In this document: piece by piece, positions 51,562 to 60,687 of the stretch
How positions within the stretch are numbered: position 1 is the stretch's first letter
Layout of the letters: the number at the start of each line of letters is the position of its first letter
Origin: JASSUD01 sp031963415
Lineage (GTDB): Bacteria > Pseudomonadota > Gammaproteobacteria > Burkholderiales > Burkholderiaceae
DNA: 64,000 bases
Assembly: GCA_031963415.1 (NCBI GenBank)
Contig: JASSUI010000001.1
Coordinates: 2,356,001-2,420,000 of the forward strand
Reading direction: 5' to 3'
Notes under the pieces: generated by a model
Seen by the model: the letters and a program-made list of their open reading frames with translations, nothing else
Databases searched by the model: none
Told to the model about the DNA's origin: nothing
Program-made: the position numbers and the translations under genes

Positions 51562-52835
51562 TAAATTGTTTGTGCTTCTTCAGCGGAGAGTGGCTGAAGG
51601 TTTTTTTTAGTTGCGCTTTTGTGTAAGCGATTTTCATACATGTAGCGGCGTGCATAAGGTAACGTTTGCGCAGTTCGTCCAGCTTTGCGACAAACAATTT
51701 GATAAATTGAAGTATCGTCGCGTTCAAAAGCATACGCGCAACCTGCTAAATAAATACGCCAAATGCGAAATTTTCGTTCATCGATAAGTTGCTTCAACAT
51801 AATCGCGTGACGTTCGAAATTCTCGCTCCACAAATTTAACGTACGAACATAATGGCGCCGTAGATTCTCAACATCGAAAACCTCAAAACCACTGCGTTGC
51901 ATCGACTCTAACACTGTAAAAAGCGGCGAGAGCTCGCCATGAGGAAACACATATTTGTTGATAAAGGCGCTGCCTCCAAATGGCCTTGCTTTCCCATCTA
52001 GCTCAGTTGAAGTGATACCGTGATTCATCGCGATGCCATCGTCTTTCAGTAGCTTGTGTATTTTTGCAAAATAGACAGGTAAGTTTTTCTGCCCAACGTG
52101 TTCAAACATACCTACGCTTGTAATGCGATCGAATTGCCCGGTTACGTCACGATAGTCTTGTAAGCGGATTTCGACTTGACGTGTCAATTTAGCGGCTTTA
52201 ACACGCTCTTGGGCAAGTTCAAACTGTTTTTGTGAAAGCGTGATGCCAACACAGCGCATACCGAATTTTTGCGCGGCTCGAATGACTAGTGCGCCCCAGC
52301 CGCAGCCGATATCAAGCAAGGTTTGACCCGCATGTGCTTGAATTTTTGTCAGAATGTGGTCAATTTTTTTGAGTTGCGCGTTTTCTAAACTTTCTGTGCC
52401 ATTTTCAAAATAAGCGCATGAATACACCATGTTTTTGTCTAACCAGAGTTGATAAAACTCATTGGATACATCGTAGTGGTATTTAATCGCTTGTTTATCG
52501 ACTTTACGACTATGGCGAAAATAGCGCTGCCAATTTAATAAACGATAGCTTGATGAATAGGTTTTTTGCGCAAGCGTATAACTGAAATGAATGATGTCGG
52601 TTAATTTACCTTCGACATCAATTTTTCCTTGCACATAGGCTGCCCCTAAATTATCGAGAGTAGGTTCAAGCAAATAAGGTAACGCAGTCACGTTCTTTGC
52701 CTGCAGCACGATTTGCGGCGCGGCAAAGTCGCCAAAATCATGTTGTCGACCATTCCACAGTATGAGTCGTGCTGGAAGATTAAATTGATCGCGTATTTGT
52801 GCTATCCACCTTGTTAGCGCTCTTTCCCAAAACAT
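51561..52835 (-). CDS. cfa: Cyclopropane-fatty-acyl-phospholipid synthase
   Basis: SAM-dependent enzyme that cyclopropanates unsaturated acyl chains of membrane phospholipids. An N-terminal lipid-binding part (LGAAYVQGKIDVEGKLTDII) is followed by HYDVSNEFYQLWLDKNMVYS and SCAYFENGTESLENAQ. SAM motif I is LDIGCGWGALVIRAA; FEHVGQKNLPVYF and HGITSTEL follow. 424 residues is longer than E. coli Cfa (382) but usual for betaproteobacteria. An IS1 element inserted on the stop codon has changed TAA to TAG without altering the protein. Confidence 0.95.
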   Translation of the reverse strand: MFWERALTRWIAQIRDQFNLPARLILWNGRQHDFGDFAAPQIVLQAKNVTALPYLLEPTLDNLGAAYVQGKIDVEGKLTDIIHFSYTLAQKTYSSSYRLLNWQRYFRHSRKVDKQAIKYHYDVSNEFYQLWLDKNMVYSCAYFENGTESLENAQLKKIDHILTKIQAHAGQTLLDIGCGWGALVIRAAQKFGMRCVGITLSQKQFELAQERVKAAKLTRQVEIRLQDYRDVTGQFDRITSVGMFEHVGQKNLPVYFAKIHKLLKDDGIAMNHGITSTELDGKARPFGGSAFINKYVFPHGELSPLFTVLESMQRSGFEVFDVENLRRHYVRTLNLWSENFERHAIMLKQLIDERKFRIWRIYLAGCAYAFERDDTSIYQIVCRKAGRTAQTLPYARRYMYENRLHKSATKKNLQPLSAEEAQTI

Positions 52836-53022
52836 GTGAACTCTCCTCCGATGGGGAAAAATGAGGAAAATGCTACTGGAGATAAAAAATAGTCAGTCAA
52901 AGAAGGGGGTAGCGAGGCAAAACTATGCAGGAGATTGCGCGTAGCCGTCATGGGCAAAGGGAAAGAACGCTGCCGACAGAAAAGCGAGCAGCGCAGTTTT
53001 CTAGCAGACTTAAGGGCAGATG

Positions 53023-53661
53023 CTAAGGAAACAGTCCTGTTATGCGCCATGAGTTATCTATATCACGTAAATATTGAAACCGGTCGTGTAGTCGGGAAGG
53101 GCGTCCTTGCCAAAATTCGCAGCACACAGGCGTTAGTTTAAAGCCGCCCCAATGAGCAGGGCGAGGTGGATGTTCGCCAAACTGGGCAGCATATTGATCG
53201 TAGCGCTCATTAAGAAAAGCACGTTCTTGCAATACCGCACTTTGTTCAGATGCCCATGCTCCGATCCTCGATGCTAACGGCCGAGATTCAAAATAAAGAT
53301 CGCTGTCTACCTCGCTGGTTTTTTTGACGATTCCTTCGATGCGCACTTGACGTTCTAATTTAGCCCAGTAAAAAATTAAACTGGCTTGGGGGTTCTGTTC
53401 AAGCTCTTGCGCCTTACGGCTGCGATAATCGGTAAAAAAAATAAACCCATCTTGAGTTATGCCTTTGAGAAGCACAATACGTGCCGAAGGACGATTATCT
53501 AGCCCAACGGTTGCGAGAGTCATTGCATTGGGGTCAGGTAATTGTGCTTCGATTGCCTGCTCGAGCCAGCGTTCGAATTGACAGATTGGATTTGGATCGA
53601 GCGCAGTTTCATCAAGTGAATCTAGTGAATAATCTCGGCTTAGATCGATATGTTTAGTCAT
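53023..53661 (-). CDS. pdxH: Pyridoxamine 5'-phosphate oxidase
   Basis: FMN enzyme that oxidises pyridoxine or pyridoxamine phosphate to pyridoxal phosphate. PNAMTLATVGLDNRPSARIV and LLKGITQDGFIFFTDYRSRK hold FMN-binding residues. SLIFYWAKLERQVRIEGIV, ESRPLASRIGAWASEQS and the C-terminal CEFWQGRPSRLHDR are typical. 212 residues is normal. It lies upstream of cfa on the same strand, a common arrangement in Burkholderia. Confidence 0.94.
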   Translation of the reverse strand: MTKHIDLSRDYSLDSLDETALDPNPICQFERWLEQAIEAQLPDPNAMTLATVGLDNRPSARIVLLKGITQDGFIFFTDYRSRKAQELEQNPQASLIFYWAKLERQVRIEGIVKKTSEVDSDLYFESRPLASRIGAWASEQSAVLQERAFLNERYDQYAAQFGEHPPRPAHWGGFKLTPVCCEFWQGRPSRLHDRFQYLRDIDNSWRITGLFP

Positions 53662-53801
53662 GGTTGATGTAATTTTTTCCTGGCTTGAGGGATACGTTTA
53701 ATTATGCAGTGAACGTGTAGTAAAGGTATTCTTGCTCTCGGTTTTTCTGATGTCTCCTTAAATATTTCTTCAGTTTTTATATTCGTTAAGACTTTAACAC
53801 T

Positions 53802-54650
53802 ATGTCATCTTTAGCTTCCCCTAATGTTACAGAGAGTATTGAATCAACACGCCTTTTTACAGGCGTAGGCCGTTTATATGGATTAGCTGCAGTACGTTCA
53901 TTTGAGCAAGCCAAGATTGCAGTGATTGGTATCGGCGGAGTCGGGTCGTGGGTGGTTGAGGCGTTGGCACGTAACGCAGTAGGTAGGCTGACGCTGATTG
54001 ATTTAGATCACGTTAGCGAAGGCAATACGAATCGCCAAATTCATGCGCTGCAGGGTAATTATGGGAAAGCTAAAGTGAGCGCGATGGCACAGCGGATTGA
54101 ATTGATTAATCCGCACTGTGAAGTGACGCAGATAGATGAATTTATCGATGAAGAAAATCTTGCGTCACTTCTTAACGAAGGTTTTGATTACGTCATTGAT
54201 GCTATTGATCAAACTAAAATTAAAGCGGAGATGATTGCGTGGTGCGTAGCTCACGGGCAACCGCTGATTACAGTGGGCGGAGCGGGTGGAAGGGTTGACC
54301 CTTTGCGTATCCGTTTAGGTGATTTAGCGCAGACTACGCAAGATCCGCTGCTCGCCAAAGTACGTATGCATTTACGTAAAAAACACGGCTTTGCACGCGG
54401 GCCAAAAGTGAAATTTAAGGTGCCTGCTATATTTTCAGATGAGCCTTTGATTTATCCATCTAGCGCATGCGAATTTGAATCAACGCAAGAAGATATAACG
54501 CGTGCTTCTGATCAGTTGACGACGCCTGTTAATGGGGCATCTGGAATTAATTGCGCTGGTTTTGGTTCTAGCGTTTGCGTGACGGCAAGTTTTGGCTTTG
54601 CAGCAGTGGCTTATGTCTTACAGAAGATAGCGCAGCGCGCGAAAAACTAA
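53802..54650 (+). CDS. tcdA: tRNA threonylcarbamoyladenosine dehydratase
   Basis: E1-like enzyme that cyclises t6A to ct6A at tRNA position 37. The nucleotide-binding motif IGIGGVGSWVVEALARNAVG and LIDLDHVSEGNTNRQIHAL hold ATP-contacting residues. DYVIDAIDQTKIKAEMIAWC follows, and CEFESTQEDI contains the adenylation-linked Cys region. 282 residues. It is transcribed divergently from pdxH and ends against glnS, with a hairpin between them. Confidence 0.93.
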   Translation: MSSLASPNVTESIESTRLFTGVGRLYGLAAVRSFEQAKIAVIGIGGVGSWVVEALARNAVGRLTLIDLDHVSEGNTNRQIHALQGNYGKAKVSAMAQRIELINPHCEVTQIDEFIDEENLASLLNEGFDYVIDAIDQTKIKAEMIAWCVAHGQPLITVGGAGGRVDPLRIRLGDLAQTTQDPLLAKVRMHLRKKHGFARGPKVKFKVPAIFSDEPLIYPSSACEFESTQEDITRASDQLTTPVNGASGINCAGFGSSVCVTASFGFAAVAYVLQKIAQRAKN

Positions 54651-54715
54651 GAGTTTGTTCATAAGCTCAAAAAAATTAGAGATTTTCGATATACAAGATT
54701 ATCGATAATCATGTC

Positions 54716-54767
54716 GGGTTTCCTTTGTCATCTCACCTACTGTAGGTTAGGGTGACGAAGGAAACCT
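54716..54767. repeat. Near-perfect inverted repeat between tcdA and glnS (family C)
   Basis: GGGTTTCCTTTGTCATCTCACC (54716-54737, continuing TAC) pairs with the strand from 54742 (GTAGGTTAGGGTGACGAAGG, continuing AAACCT) with a one-base indel. CCTTYGTCAC and CCTAC tie it to the hairpins at 5990 and 27224. It probably works as a bidirectional terminator here. Confidence 0.65.
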
Positions 54768-54827
54768 AACGTGCAGGCCAAGTGACCCTAATATTTCGTC
54801 TTTTTAAAGATTGTATAAATGCTTAGT

Positions 54828-56549
54828 TTATTTCTTGTTTGAATTAGGTTTAGCCCAACTATCTTTCAAGCTGACGATTTGATTAAAGACTGGTTGGCCT
54901 TGTTTTGAATCGAAACGATCAGCCACAAAATAACCATGACGTTCAAATTGCACTTGTTCTTCGGCTTGTAGCTTTTGTACCCCCGGTTCCAAGTAAGCGT
55001 GGACCACACGCTTAGAGTGAGGATTCAGTTCTTCAAGAAAGTTACGCTCGCCCGTATCGGGATGAGGGGTGCAGAACAGTCGATCGTATAAGCGCACTTG
55101 AGCTGCATAAGCATGGGCTGCACTGACCCAGTGTATATTGCCTTTCACTTTATAGCGATCAGCTCCGTCCGTGCCTGATTTGCTATCTGGAAAGTATTGA
55201 CAATGTACTGCGCTGATATTGCCATGCTCATCTTTGTCTACATGCGTACATTCAATGACAAAGCCATAGCGTAAACGTACACGATTACCGATGAATAAAC
55301 GGAAATAGCCTTTTGGTGGTTGTTCGTTAAAGTCTTCTCGTTCAATCCATAATTCGCGCGAGAAAAGGAAAGTACGGTGTCCGCGCTCTGGGTGGTGCGG
55401 GTGAATAGGTGCACGGCATTCCTCGCTTTCACCCTCTGGATAATTGTCAATAATCAATTTAAGTGGATTAAGAACGGCAACAGCGCGCGGAGCAATTGGG
55501 TCAAGGTCATCGCGTAACGCTTGTTCAAGCACGCTCATGTCAATCCAAGAATCTGCTTTAGAGATGCCAATACGTTCACAAAACAGTCGAATACTGGCAG
55601 GTGTAAACCCACGTCGGCGCAAGCCTACTAAAGTTGGCATGCGCGGGTCGTCCCAGCCATCGACATATTTTTCTTGGACGAGTTGCAAAAGCTTGCGTTT
55701 ACTCGTGATCGCGTATGTTAGATTGAGTCGAGCAAATTCAATTTGTTGAGGCAGTGGGCGTTTAAACACATCGGCATCAGCTAATTGATTGAGAATCCAA
55801 TCATAAAGAGGGCGATGGTCCTCAAATTCAAGAGAGCAGAGCGAGTGCGTAATATTCTCTAGTGCATCCGAAATGCAGTGCGTGTAATCATAAAGCGGAT
55901 AAATACACCAAGCATCGCCCGTGCGGTAATGGCTAGCGTAGCGGATGCGATACAGCACTGGATCGCGCATGTTGAAATTAGGCGAGGCCATATCGATTTT
56001 AGCTCGTAGCACGTGCTCGCCTTCTTTGAATTCACCTGCACGCATGCGTCTAAATAAGTCGAGACTTTCAGTAGTAGAGCGTTCACGGTAAATAGAGGGG
56101 GTGCCAGGTTCAGTCAGCGTGCCGCGGTTTGCGCGTATTTGTTCGCTAGTTTGGCTATCTACATAGGCCAGGCCACGCTCAATTAATATTTCCGCAAAAC
56201 GATACAGCTTTTCGTAGTAATCGCTTGCATAGTACAGGTGATTAGCGCCATCCTTTTGCCATGAAAAGCCAAGCCATTGAATGATATCGATCATTGAGTT
56301 CACATACTCAACATCTTCTTTTTCTGGGTTCGTATCATCAAAGCGTAAATGGCAAACGCCGTTGTAATCTTGTGCGATACCGAAATTTAAGCAGATACTT
56401 TTCGCATGACCAATATGTAAATAACCATTCGGTTCAGGCGGAAAGCGAGTTTCTACACGGCCTGCCCATTTACCAGTACGTCGGTCTTCGTCAATGATCG
56501 TGCGAATAAAATTTGAAGGAAGCGAGGGATTGTTAGATTCAGTATTCAT
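54828..56549 (-). CDS. glnS: Glutaminyl-tRNA synthetase
   Basis: Class I synthetase charging tRNA-Gln. The HIGH motif is in RFPPEPNGYLHIGHAKSICL; LRFDDTNPEKEDVEYVNSM and RLNLTYAITSKRKLLQLV (the KMSKS-like loop with TSKR) follow. The anticodon-binding beta barrels end in HGYFVADRFDSKQGQPVFNQ. 573 residues against 554 in E. coli. Presence of glnS means the cell does not rely on amidation for Gln-tRNA. It is a single gene with a 195-bp gap upstream. Confidence 0.96.
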   Translation of the reverse strand: MNTESNNPSLPSNFIRTIIDEDRRTGKWAGRVETRFPPEPNGYLHIGHAKSICLNFGIAQDYNGVCHLRFDDTNPEKEDVEYVNSMIDIIQWLGFSWQKDGANHLYYASDYYEKLYRFAEILIERGLAYVDSQTSEQIRANRGTLTEPGTPSIYRERSTTESLDLFRRMRAGEFKEGEHVLRAKIDMASPNFNMRDPVLYRIRYASHYRTGDAWCIYPLYDYTHCISDALENITHSLCSLEFEDHRPLYDWILNQLADADVFKRPLPQQIEFARLNLTYAITSKRKLLQLVQEKYVDGWDDPRMPTLVGLRRRGFTPASIRLFCERIGISKADSWIDMSVLEQALRDDLDPIAPRAVAVLNPLKLIIDNYPEGESEECRAPIHPHHPERGHRTFLFSRELWIEREDFNEQPPKGYFRLFIGNRVRLRYGFVIECTHVDKDEHGNISAVHCQYFPDSKSGTDGADRYKVKGNIHWVSAAHAYAAQVRLYDRLFCTPHPDTGERNFLEELNPHSKRVVHAYLEPGVQKLQAEEQVQFERHGYFVADRFDSKQGQPVFNQIVSLKDSWAKPNSNKK

Positions 56550-56771
56550 GCGCGGTAAGGCTTAGCTAGGTGAGCTAGCTATTTTAGCTTAGCGCGCTCA
56601 AATAGGTTGAATAGTTGACATGATTTCGATGTTAATCAGGCGGGATTTTCATGTTAGGAAAGGAGGAAGGACAGATATAAGGACAAGTAAATATGGTTGG
56701 CGTCGATGATCTGTTGTGCAGTCGTGAGATAGGCAATCCTTTCGTTGATTCAATATTTTTCAAGGGGAGAA

Positions 56772-56975
56772 ATGATGAGAAAAATTAAATGTCTACTTAG
56801 CGTGGTGCTAGTCATGAGTTTGACAGCTTGCGCTTCGCTAAGTGAATCACAAAAAGGAGGGGCGTTGGGTGCAGCAGCAGGAGGAGCGATCGGTTATGTG
56901 GTGACTGGTGGGCCCATAGGTACGATTGGTGGCGCTGCTTTAGGTGGAGTGCTTGGGTCTGAGCATATACGCTAA
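56772..56975 (+). CDS. Glycine-zipper lipoprotein (OsmB-like)
   Basis: 67 residues from the ATG at 56772; GGGGAG lies just upstream, so this start is chosen over 56745. The signal peptide KCLLSVVLVMSLTAC ends in a lipobox with an acylated Cys. The mature part is a glycine-zipper hairpin (GGALGAAAGGAIGYVVTGG, then GTIGGAALGGVLG). Such proteins sit in the outer membrane and are often stress-induced; the role is unproven. Confidence 0.82.
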   Translation: MMRKIKCLLSVVLVMSLTACASLSESQKGGALGAAAGGAIGYVVTGGPIGTIGGAALGGVLGSEHIR

Positions 56976-57106
56976 ATTGTGTGTTTCCGTAGATAGGGGT
57001 GAGGAGCGGATCCTAACGTGGCTACCTATAACTTCCAAAAACACTACTATTCATACCTAAGCCAAGCCTTAAAAGAATAGTAGTGCGAGGTATTTTTCTT
57101 AAAATT
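56976..57106. other. Gap after the lipoprotein gene, nothing identified
   Basis: No gene or strong hairpin is seen between the lipoprotein stop and the rplM promoter. Confidence 0.4.
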
Positions 57107-57136
57107 TTGACGCGCTTGGCTAAATTCCTTTACAAT
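57107..57136 (+). promoter_or_regulatory. Sigma-70 promoter of rplM-rpsI
   Basis: TTGACG (57107-57112) and TACAAT (57131-57136) with an 18-bp spacer. It lies about 190 bp before rplM, so the leader RNA would contain the palindrome at 57197-57270. Confidence 0.65.
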
Positions 57137-57196
57137 CCACCATTTTTCCGGCCAGACCTATGGGGAAAAGGCGGAAAAACTGCGTAATTAAGAATG

Positions 57197-57270
57197 AGAA
57201 CTTGTCTGCAAACTGCTTAAAAGGCTATCCGCAATACAGCAGCCTTCTAGGCGTTTTGCAGAAAGGTTCT
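57197..57270. repeat. Family A palindrome in the rplM leader
   Basis: AGAACTTGTCTGCAAACTGC (57197-57216, continuing TTAAAAGGCT) pairs with the reverse complement of the 30 bases ending at 57270 (AGAACCTTTCTGCAAAACGC) with about 24 matches. It would fold in the 5' leader of the ribosomal protein message. Confidence 0.7.
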
Positions 57271-57328
57271 GAATCAATAGCTAGTCAGCCAGTCTGACCC
57301 ATAGAGTAAGTAAATTTTTGGATTAAGC

Positions 57329-57757
57329 ATGAAAACATTTTCCGCTAAGCCCGGTCAGGTCGAGCGTAAATGGTATGTGGTTGACGCTCAGGGTAAAGTC
57401 CTTGGACGTGTCGCCAGTGAGGTAGCACGCCGTCTACGCGGCAAGCATAAGCCCGAATATACCCCGCACGTAGACACCGGCGATTACATCGTTATCGTCA
57501 ACGCAGACGCTATTGAAGTCACTGGTAATAAAGAGACCGATAAAAAATACTATCGTCACACAGGTTTCCCAGGCGGTATTAAAGAGCCTACCCTTAGCGA
57601 AGTGCGTGCAAAAAAACCTGAGCTTATCTTAGAGTCCGCTGTTAAAGGGATGCTACCTAAGGGGCCGCTTGGCTATGCAATGTTCAAAAAGCTTCACGTA
57701 TATGCTGGTGCTAGCCATCCACATAGCGCGCAGCAACCAGAAGTGCTCGAAATCTAA
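57329..57757 (+). CDS. rplM: Ribosomal protein L13
   Basis: 142-residue large-subunit protein. MKTFSAKPGQVERKWYVVDA, GRVASEVARRLRGKHKPEYT, KYYRHTGFPGGIK and VKGMLPKGPLGYAMFKKLHV are the conserved blocks. It is followed by rpsI after 12 bp, the universal pair. In E. coli L13 represses its own operon via the leader; whether the palindromic leader here does so is unknown. Confidence 0.97.
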   Translation: MKTFSAKPGQVERKWYVVDAQGKVLGRVASEVARRLRGKHKPEYTPHVDTGDYIVIVNADAIEVTGNKETDKKYYRHTGFPGGIKEPTLSEVRAKKPELILESAVKGMLPKGPLGYAMFKKLHVYAGASHPHSAQQPEVLEI

Positions 57758-57769
57758 AGAGATAAAACT

Positions 57770-58162
57770 ATGATTGGAAATTGGAACTATGGCACTGGCC
57801 GTCGTAAAAGCGCGGTTGCACGTGTCTTCATTAAGCGTGGTAGCGGCGTCATAACTGTAAATGGCAAGCCTATTGCTGACTATTTTTCCCGTGAAACTTC
57901 GTTGATGATCGTGAATCAACCGCTGGAATTGACAGAAAACACTTCAGTCTTTGATATTAAAGTGAATGTTAGAGGCGGCGGTGAAACAGGCCAAGCGGGT
58001 GCTGTGCGTCACGGTATTACACGTGCGTTAATCGATTATGAAGCGAGTCTGAAACCAGCCTTATCTAAAGCTGGCTTTGTGACACGCGATGCGCGTAAAG
58101 TTGAGCGTAAGAAAGTTGGTTTCCATAAAGCGCGTCGTCGTAAGCAATTCTCAAAACGCTAA
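57770..58162 (+). CDS. rpsI: Ribosomal protein S9
   Basis: 130-residue small-subunit protein. YGTGRRKSAVARVFIKRGSG, INVRGGGETGQAGAVRHGI-type block (here VNVRGGGETGQAGAVRHGIT) and the C-terminal tail ending in KQFSKR, which reaches the P site tRNA, are all present. It is the second gene of the rplM operon. Length is normal. Confidence 0.97.
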   Translation: MIGNWNYGTGRRKSAVARVFIKRGSGVITVNGKPIADYFSRETSLMIVNQPLELTENTSVFDIKVNVRGGGETGQAGAVRHGITRALIDYEASLKPALSKAGFVTRDARKVERKKVGFHKARRRKQFSKR

Positions 58163-58355
58163 GCGTTGGTTTGCAGTTGGCTTTTCAAGCGCCAGCTGCT
58201 GCGATAAGGAAGTATGGTGCTATCGCTGGTTTATTCAGCATTGCTTTAATGCTTTCTTTTCATCGCATAATCACGCAAGTTGCGTATTTGATAACGTATG
58301 CCCGTCACCTAGTGATGGGCATTATTATTTGTGCATAGTACCTCTTAAAATTTTT

Positions 58356-58494
58356 CCACAAACTGTCTAAAAGGGTGTTAGTTGGAGAGGCCTCGATTAG
58401 CTCAACCCTACAGTAGCAATCCTTATGTACGCTATTACATGAAGGCTGTGAGCACCATTTGAGCGTGAGTCATGGCCTTTTAGACAATTTGTAG
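58356..58494. repeat. Palindromic element (family A) between rpsI and erpA
   Basis: CCACAAACTGTCTAAAAGG (58356-58374) pairs with CCTTTTAGACAATTTGTAG (58476-58494), 17 of 19 bases. The inside contains TTATGTACGCTATTACATGA. The remainder of the gap 58163-58546 has no gene. Confidence 0.7.
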
Positions 58495-58546
58495 ATAGGT
58501 TCGTATGCTCCTACAATAGAGGCTATTGGCATAATTGGAGAGTGTG

Positions 58547-59026
58547 ATGGGCAGTGTGGCACAACCTACTGTAAAGAAAAGAAGACCTGGGCCGCTGGTT
58601 TTGACAGGCAGCGCGGTGAAGAAGGTTAAAACGCTAATTGATGAAGAAGGCAACCCAGCGCTTAAATTGCGCGTTTTTGTGCAGGGCGGTGGCTGCTCGG
58701 GTTATCAATATGGTTTTACTTTTGATGAAGAAATAAGTGAAGGCGATACAATTATCAACTTCTATTGCGATCCCGCAACGAAAGAGGATGACGCAATCAC
58801 AGGCTTTACGTTTGCTAAAGAGCCTAGCGATAGCGTTGATGCTCAAGTAGCAAGCGACGCTCCAGAGCAAGAAGGTGATTTTAGTCTGTTAGTCGATGAA
58901 TTTAGCTATCACTATTTGTTAGGCGCACAAATTGACTATAAAGATGATATTAACGGCGCGCAGTTCGTTATCAAAAATCCTAATGCAACCACTACCTGCG
59001 GTTGCGGTTCTTCGTTCTCGGCCTGA
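58547..59026 (+). CDS. erpA: Iron-sulfur cluster insertion protein ErpA with an internal insertion
   Basis: A-type Fe-S carrier that delivers clusters to apo-enzymes. The cluster-binding cysteines are in VQGGGCSGYQYGFTFDEE and the C-terminal TTTCGCGSSFS. DYKDDINGAQFVIKNPNATT is the conserved beta region. Usual length is about 115-122 residues; this one has 159 from the ATG at 58547 (GGAG upstream). The surplus is one in-frame acidic segment of about 40 residues between EEISEGDT and LLVDEFSYHYLLGA (roughly residues 72-112), including one extra Cys. The flanks are fully conserved, so the protein is probably functional. Confidence 0.93.
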   Translation: MGSVAQPTVKKRRPGPLVLTGSAVKKVKTLIDEEGNPALKLRVFVQGGGCSGYQYGFTFDEEISEGDTIINFYCDPATKEDDAITGFTFAKEPSDSVDAQVASDAPEQEGDFSLLVDEFSYHYLLGAQIDYKDDINGAQFVIKNPNATTTCGCGSSFSA

Positions 59027-59059
59027 AATTATTCTGCGTTTGCTTTAATAAAGTTTAGA

Positions 59060-59089
59060 AACCGCTGCCCAATCTCTTGGGCAGCGGTT
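59060..59089. terminator. Strong hairpin between erpA and anmK
   Basis: AACCGCTGCCCAA (59060-59072) and TTGGGCAGCGGTT (59077-59089) pair over 13 bp with loop TCTC. It lies between convergent genes, so it probably ends both transcripts. The following GCGGTACTGATGTACTGACAGC resembles the loops of the palindromic repeats. Confidence 0.7.
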
Positions 59090-59162
59090 GTCTCTTCGCG
59101 GTACTGATGTACTGACAGCAAAGGCATACCTAGCCCTTTGGGTTTTGTGGCGATTCCTTAAA

Positions 59163-60287
59163 TTAGCGAGGGTAAAGCGCCCCTAGCACACGTGGTCCTG
59201 TTGCTCCTGTCACTGAGCTAAGGTTTCCTGGTTGACCGTTGATGAAACGCATAGCAAGCCATGCGAAAGCTAATGCTTCCATTTGGTGCACAGGTATACC
59301 GAGTGCATCAGTTTGATCAACGAAAATATCTGGCCGATTTAACTTAATGAGTGCATTAGTTAATGCCTTAACTAATGTTGAATTACGCGTCCCTCCACCG
59401 CAGAGATAGACTCTCTTGCACTCAGACGCATAGTGGATAATATCGTTCGCTATGCTAGTTCCCGTAAGCGCAGTCAACGTAGCTTGCACATCCGCCGGTG
59501 ATAGAGAGCCAAATTTTTCCAGTTTTTTGTTAAGCCAGCTGGGATTAAAAAGATCGCGCCCAGTGCTTTTGGGTGGCGCTGCTTCAAAATAAGGTTCAGT
59601 GAGCAGTTCGGCAAGTAATGAGTCATTGACCTGGCCGCTTGCAGCAAACGTTCCATTGTCGTCATAAGGTTTGCTAAGTTGGTGTTTGGCCCAATAATTT
59701 AGCAGCACATTACCAGGCCCACAGTCAAAGCCGGTGATCTCGCCTTGATTATTGGGTGGGAGGATAGTGAGGTTGCTAATGCCTCCAATATTACAAATCA
59801 CACGAGTCTCATCATCAGCACGAAACAAGGTCGCATGAAAGGCCGGCACCAGCGGAGCACCTTGCCCCCCCGCTGCAATATCGCGGCTGCGAAAATCTGC
59901 GATGATATCAATTGAGGTGAGTTCCGCCAGTAATGCTGGGTTATGTGTTTGCCGGCTGTAACCCATTTCAGGGCAATGGCGGATCGTTTGGCCGTGCACC
60001 CCAATCGCGCGCACCTGTGCTGGACGTAAGCAAGTACGTCCAAGCAATTCACGTATAGCGAGCGCATAGTAGCCTGTCAGTTGGTTAGCTGCCCGCGCTT
60101 CTCGATCAATTTCGTTATCGCCCGGTGATTGCAGCGCAAAGAGTGTTTTGCGCAAAGCCGGTTCAAATTCAATATAAGCTTCAGCAAGTATACGAGGGTG
60201 TTGTTTATCGGTGAACTCTACTGCTACGGCATCAATCCCATCTAAGCTTGTGCCGGACATCAAGCCAAAATAAATATCTGCTGCCAA
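59163..60287 (-). CDS. anmK: Anhydro-N-acetylmuramic acid kinase
   Basis: Phosphorylates 1,6-anhydro-MurNAc from recycled cell wall to MurNAc-6-P. YFGLMSGTSLDGIDAVAVEF, GVHGQTIRHCPE, IADFRSRDIAAGGQGAPLVP and GFDCGPGNVLLNYW are conserved. CGGGTRNSTLVKAL and GIPVHQMEALAFAWLA close the ATP site. 374 residues is normal. It is divergent from tyrS, the usual neighbour in betaproteobacteria. Confidence 0.95.
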   Translation of the reverse strand: MAADIYFGLMSGTSLDGIDAVAVEFTDKQHPRILAEAYIEFEPALRKTLFALQSPGDNEIDREARAANQLTGYYALAIRELLGRTCLRPAQVRAIGVHGQTIRHCPEMGYSRQTHNPALLAELTSIDIIADFRSRDIAAGGQGAPLVPAFHATLFRADDETRVICNIGGISNLTILPPNNQGEITGFDCGPGNVLLNYWAKHQLSKPYDDNGTFAASGQVNDSLLAELLTEPYFEAAPPKSTGRDLFNPSWLNKKLEKFGSLSPADVQATLTALTGTSIANDIIHYASECKRVYLCGGGTRNSTLVKALTNALIKLNRPDIFVDQTDALGIPVHQMEALAFAWLAMRFINGQPGNLSSVTGATGPRVLGALYPR

Positions 60288-60687
60288 AATGGGTTTCCTT
60301 AGGAGAGAAATTAAAGAAAATGCTTATTAGAACCAACTACGAATTGCCTAAAAGGTGGTAACACTATTTCGATCAAGATGAGGGAGGGTAATAAAGATAC
60401 GTTCTTATTACGTATGTAAACGCTCCAGTTTTTACCCGATTGTACCCGAGCGCGATTTTCTATCAACAATTGTCTATTGGCAAATTTGCGAGCGGAATCT
60501 AGGGGATTTTTAAAACGGTCGATAAATAAAATTGCGATAAAAAGGCGCAAGTCATATATTCAATCATGCACTAAATTTAATTAGATTGACTATCTATGAA
60601 TGAGCGAGCGATGCGCATACGCTGCCATTTTTTCGTTTGTTCACTTACAATGCTGCGCTGATTTTTCCATTCGCTCAATTACCTTCC
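60288..60687. other. Divergent gap between anmK and tyrS with a family A half-element
   Basis: AGAACCAACTACGAATTGCC (60329-60348, continuing TAAAAGG) matches the family A arm, but no opposite arm was found nearby. The tyrS and anmK promoters must lie here; no clear box was identified. Confidence 0.45.
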
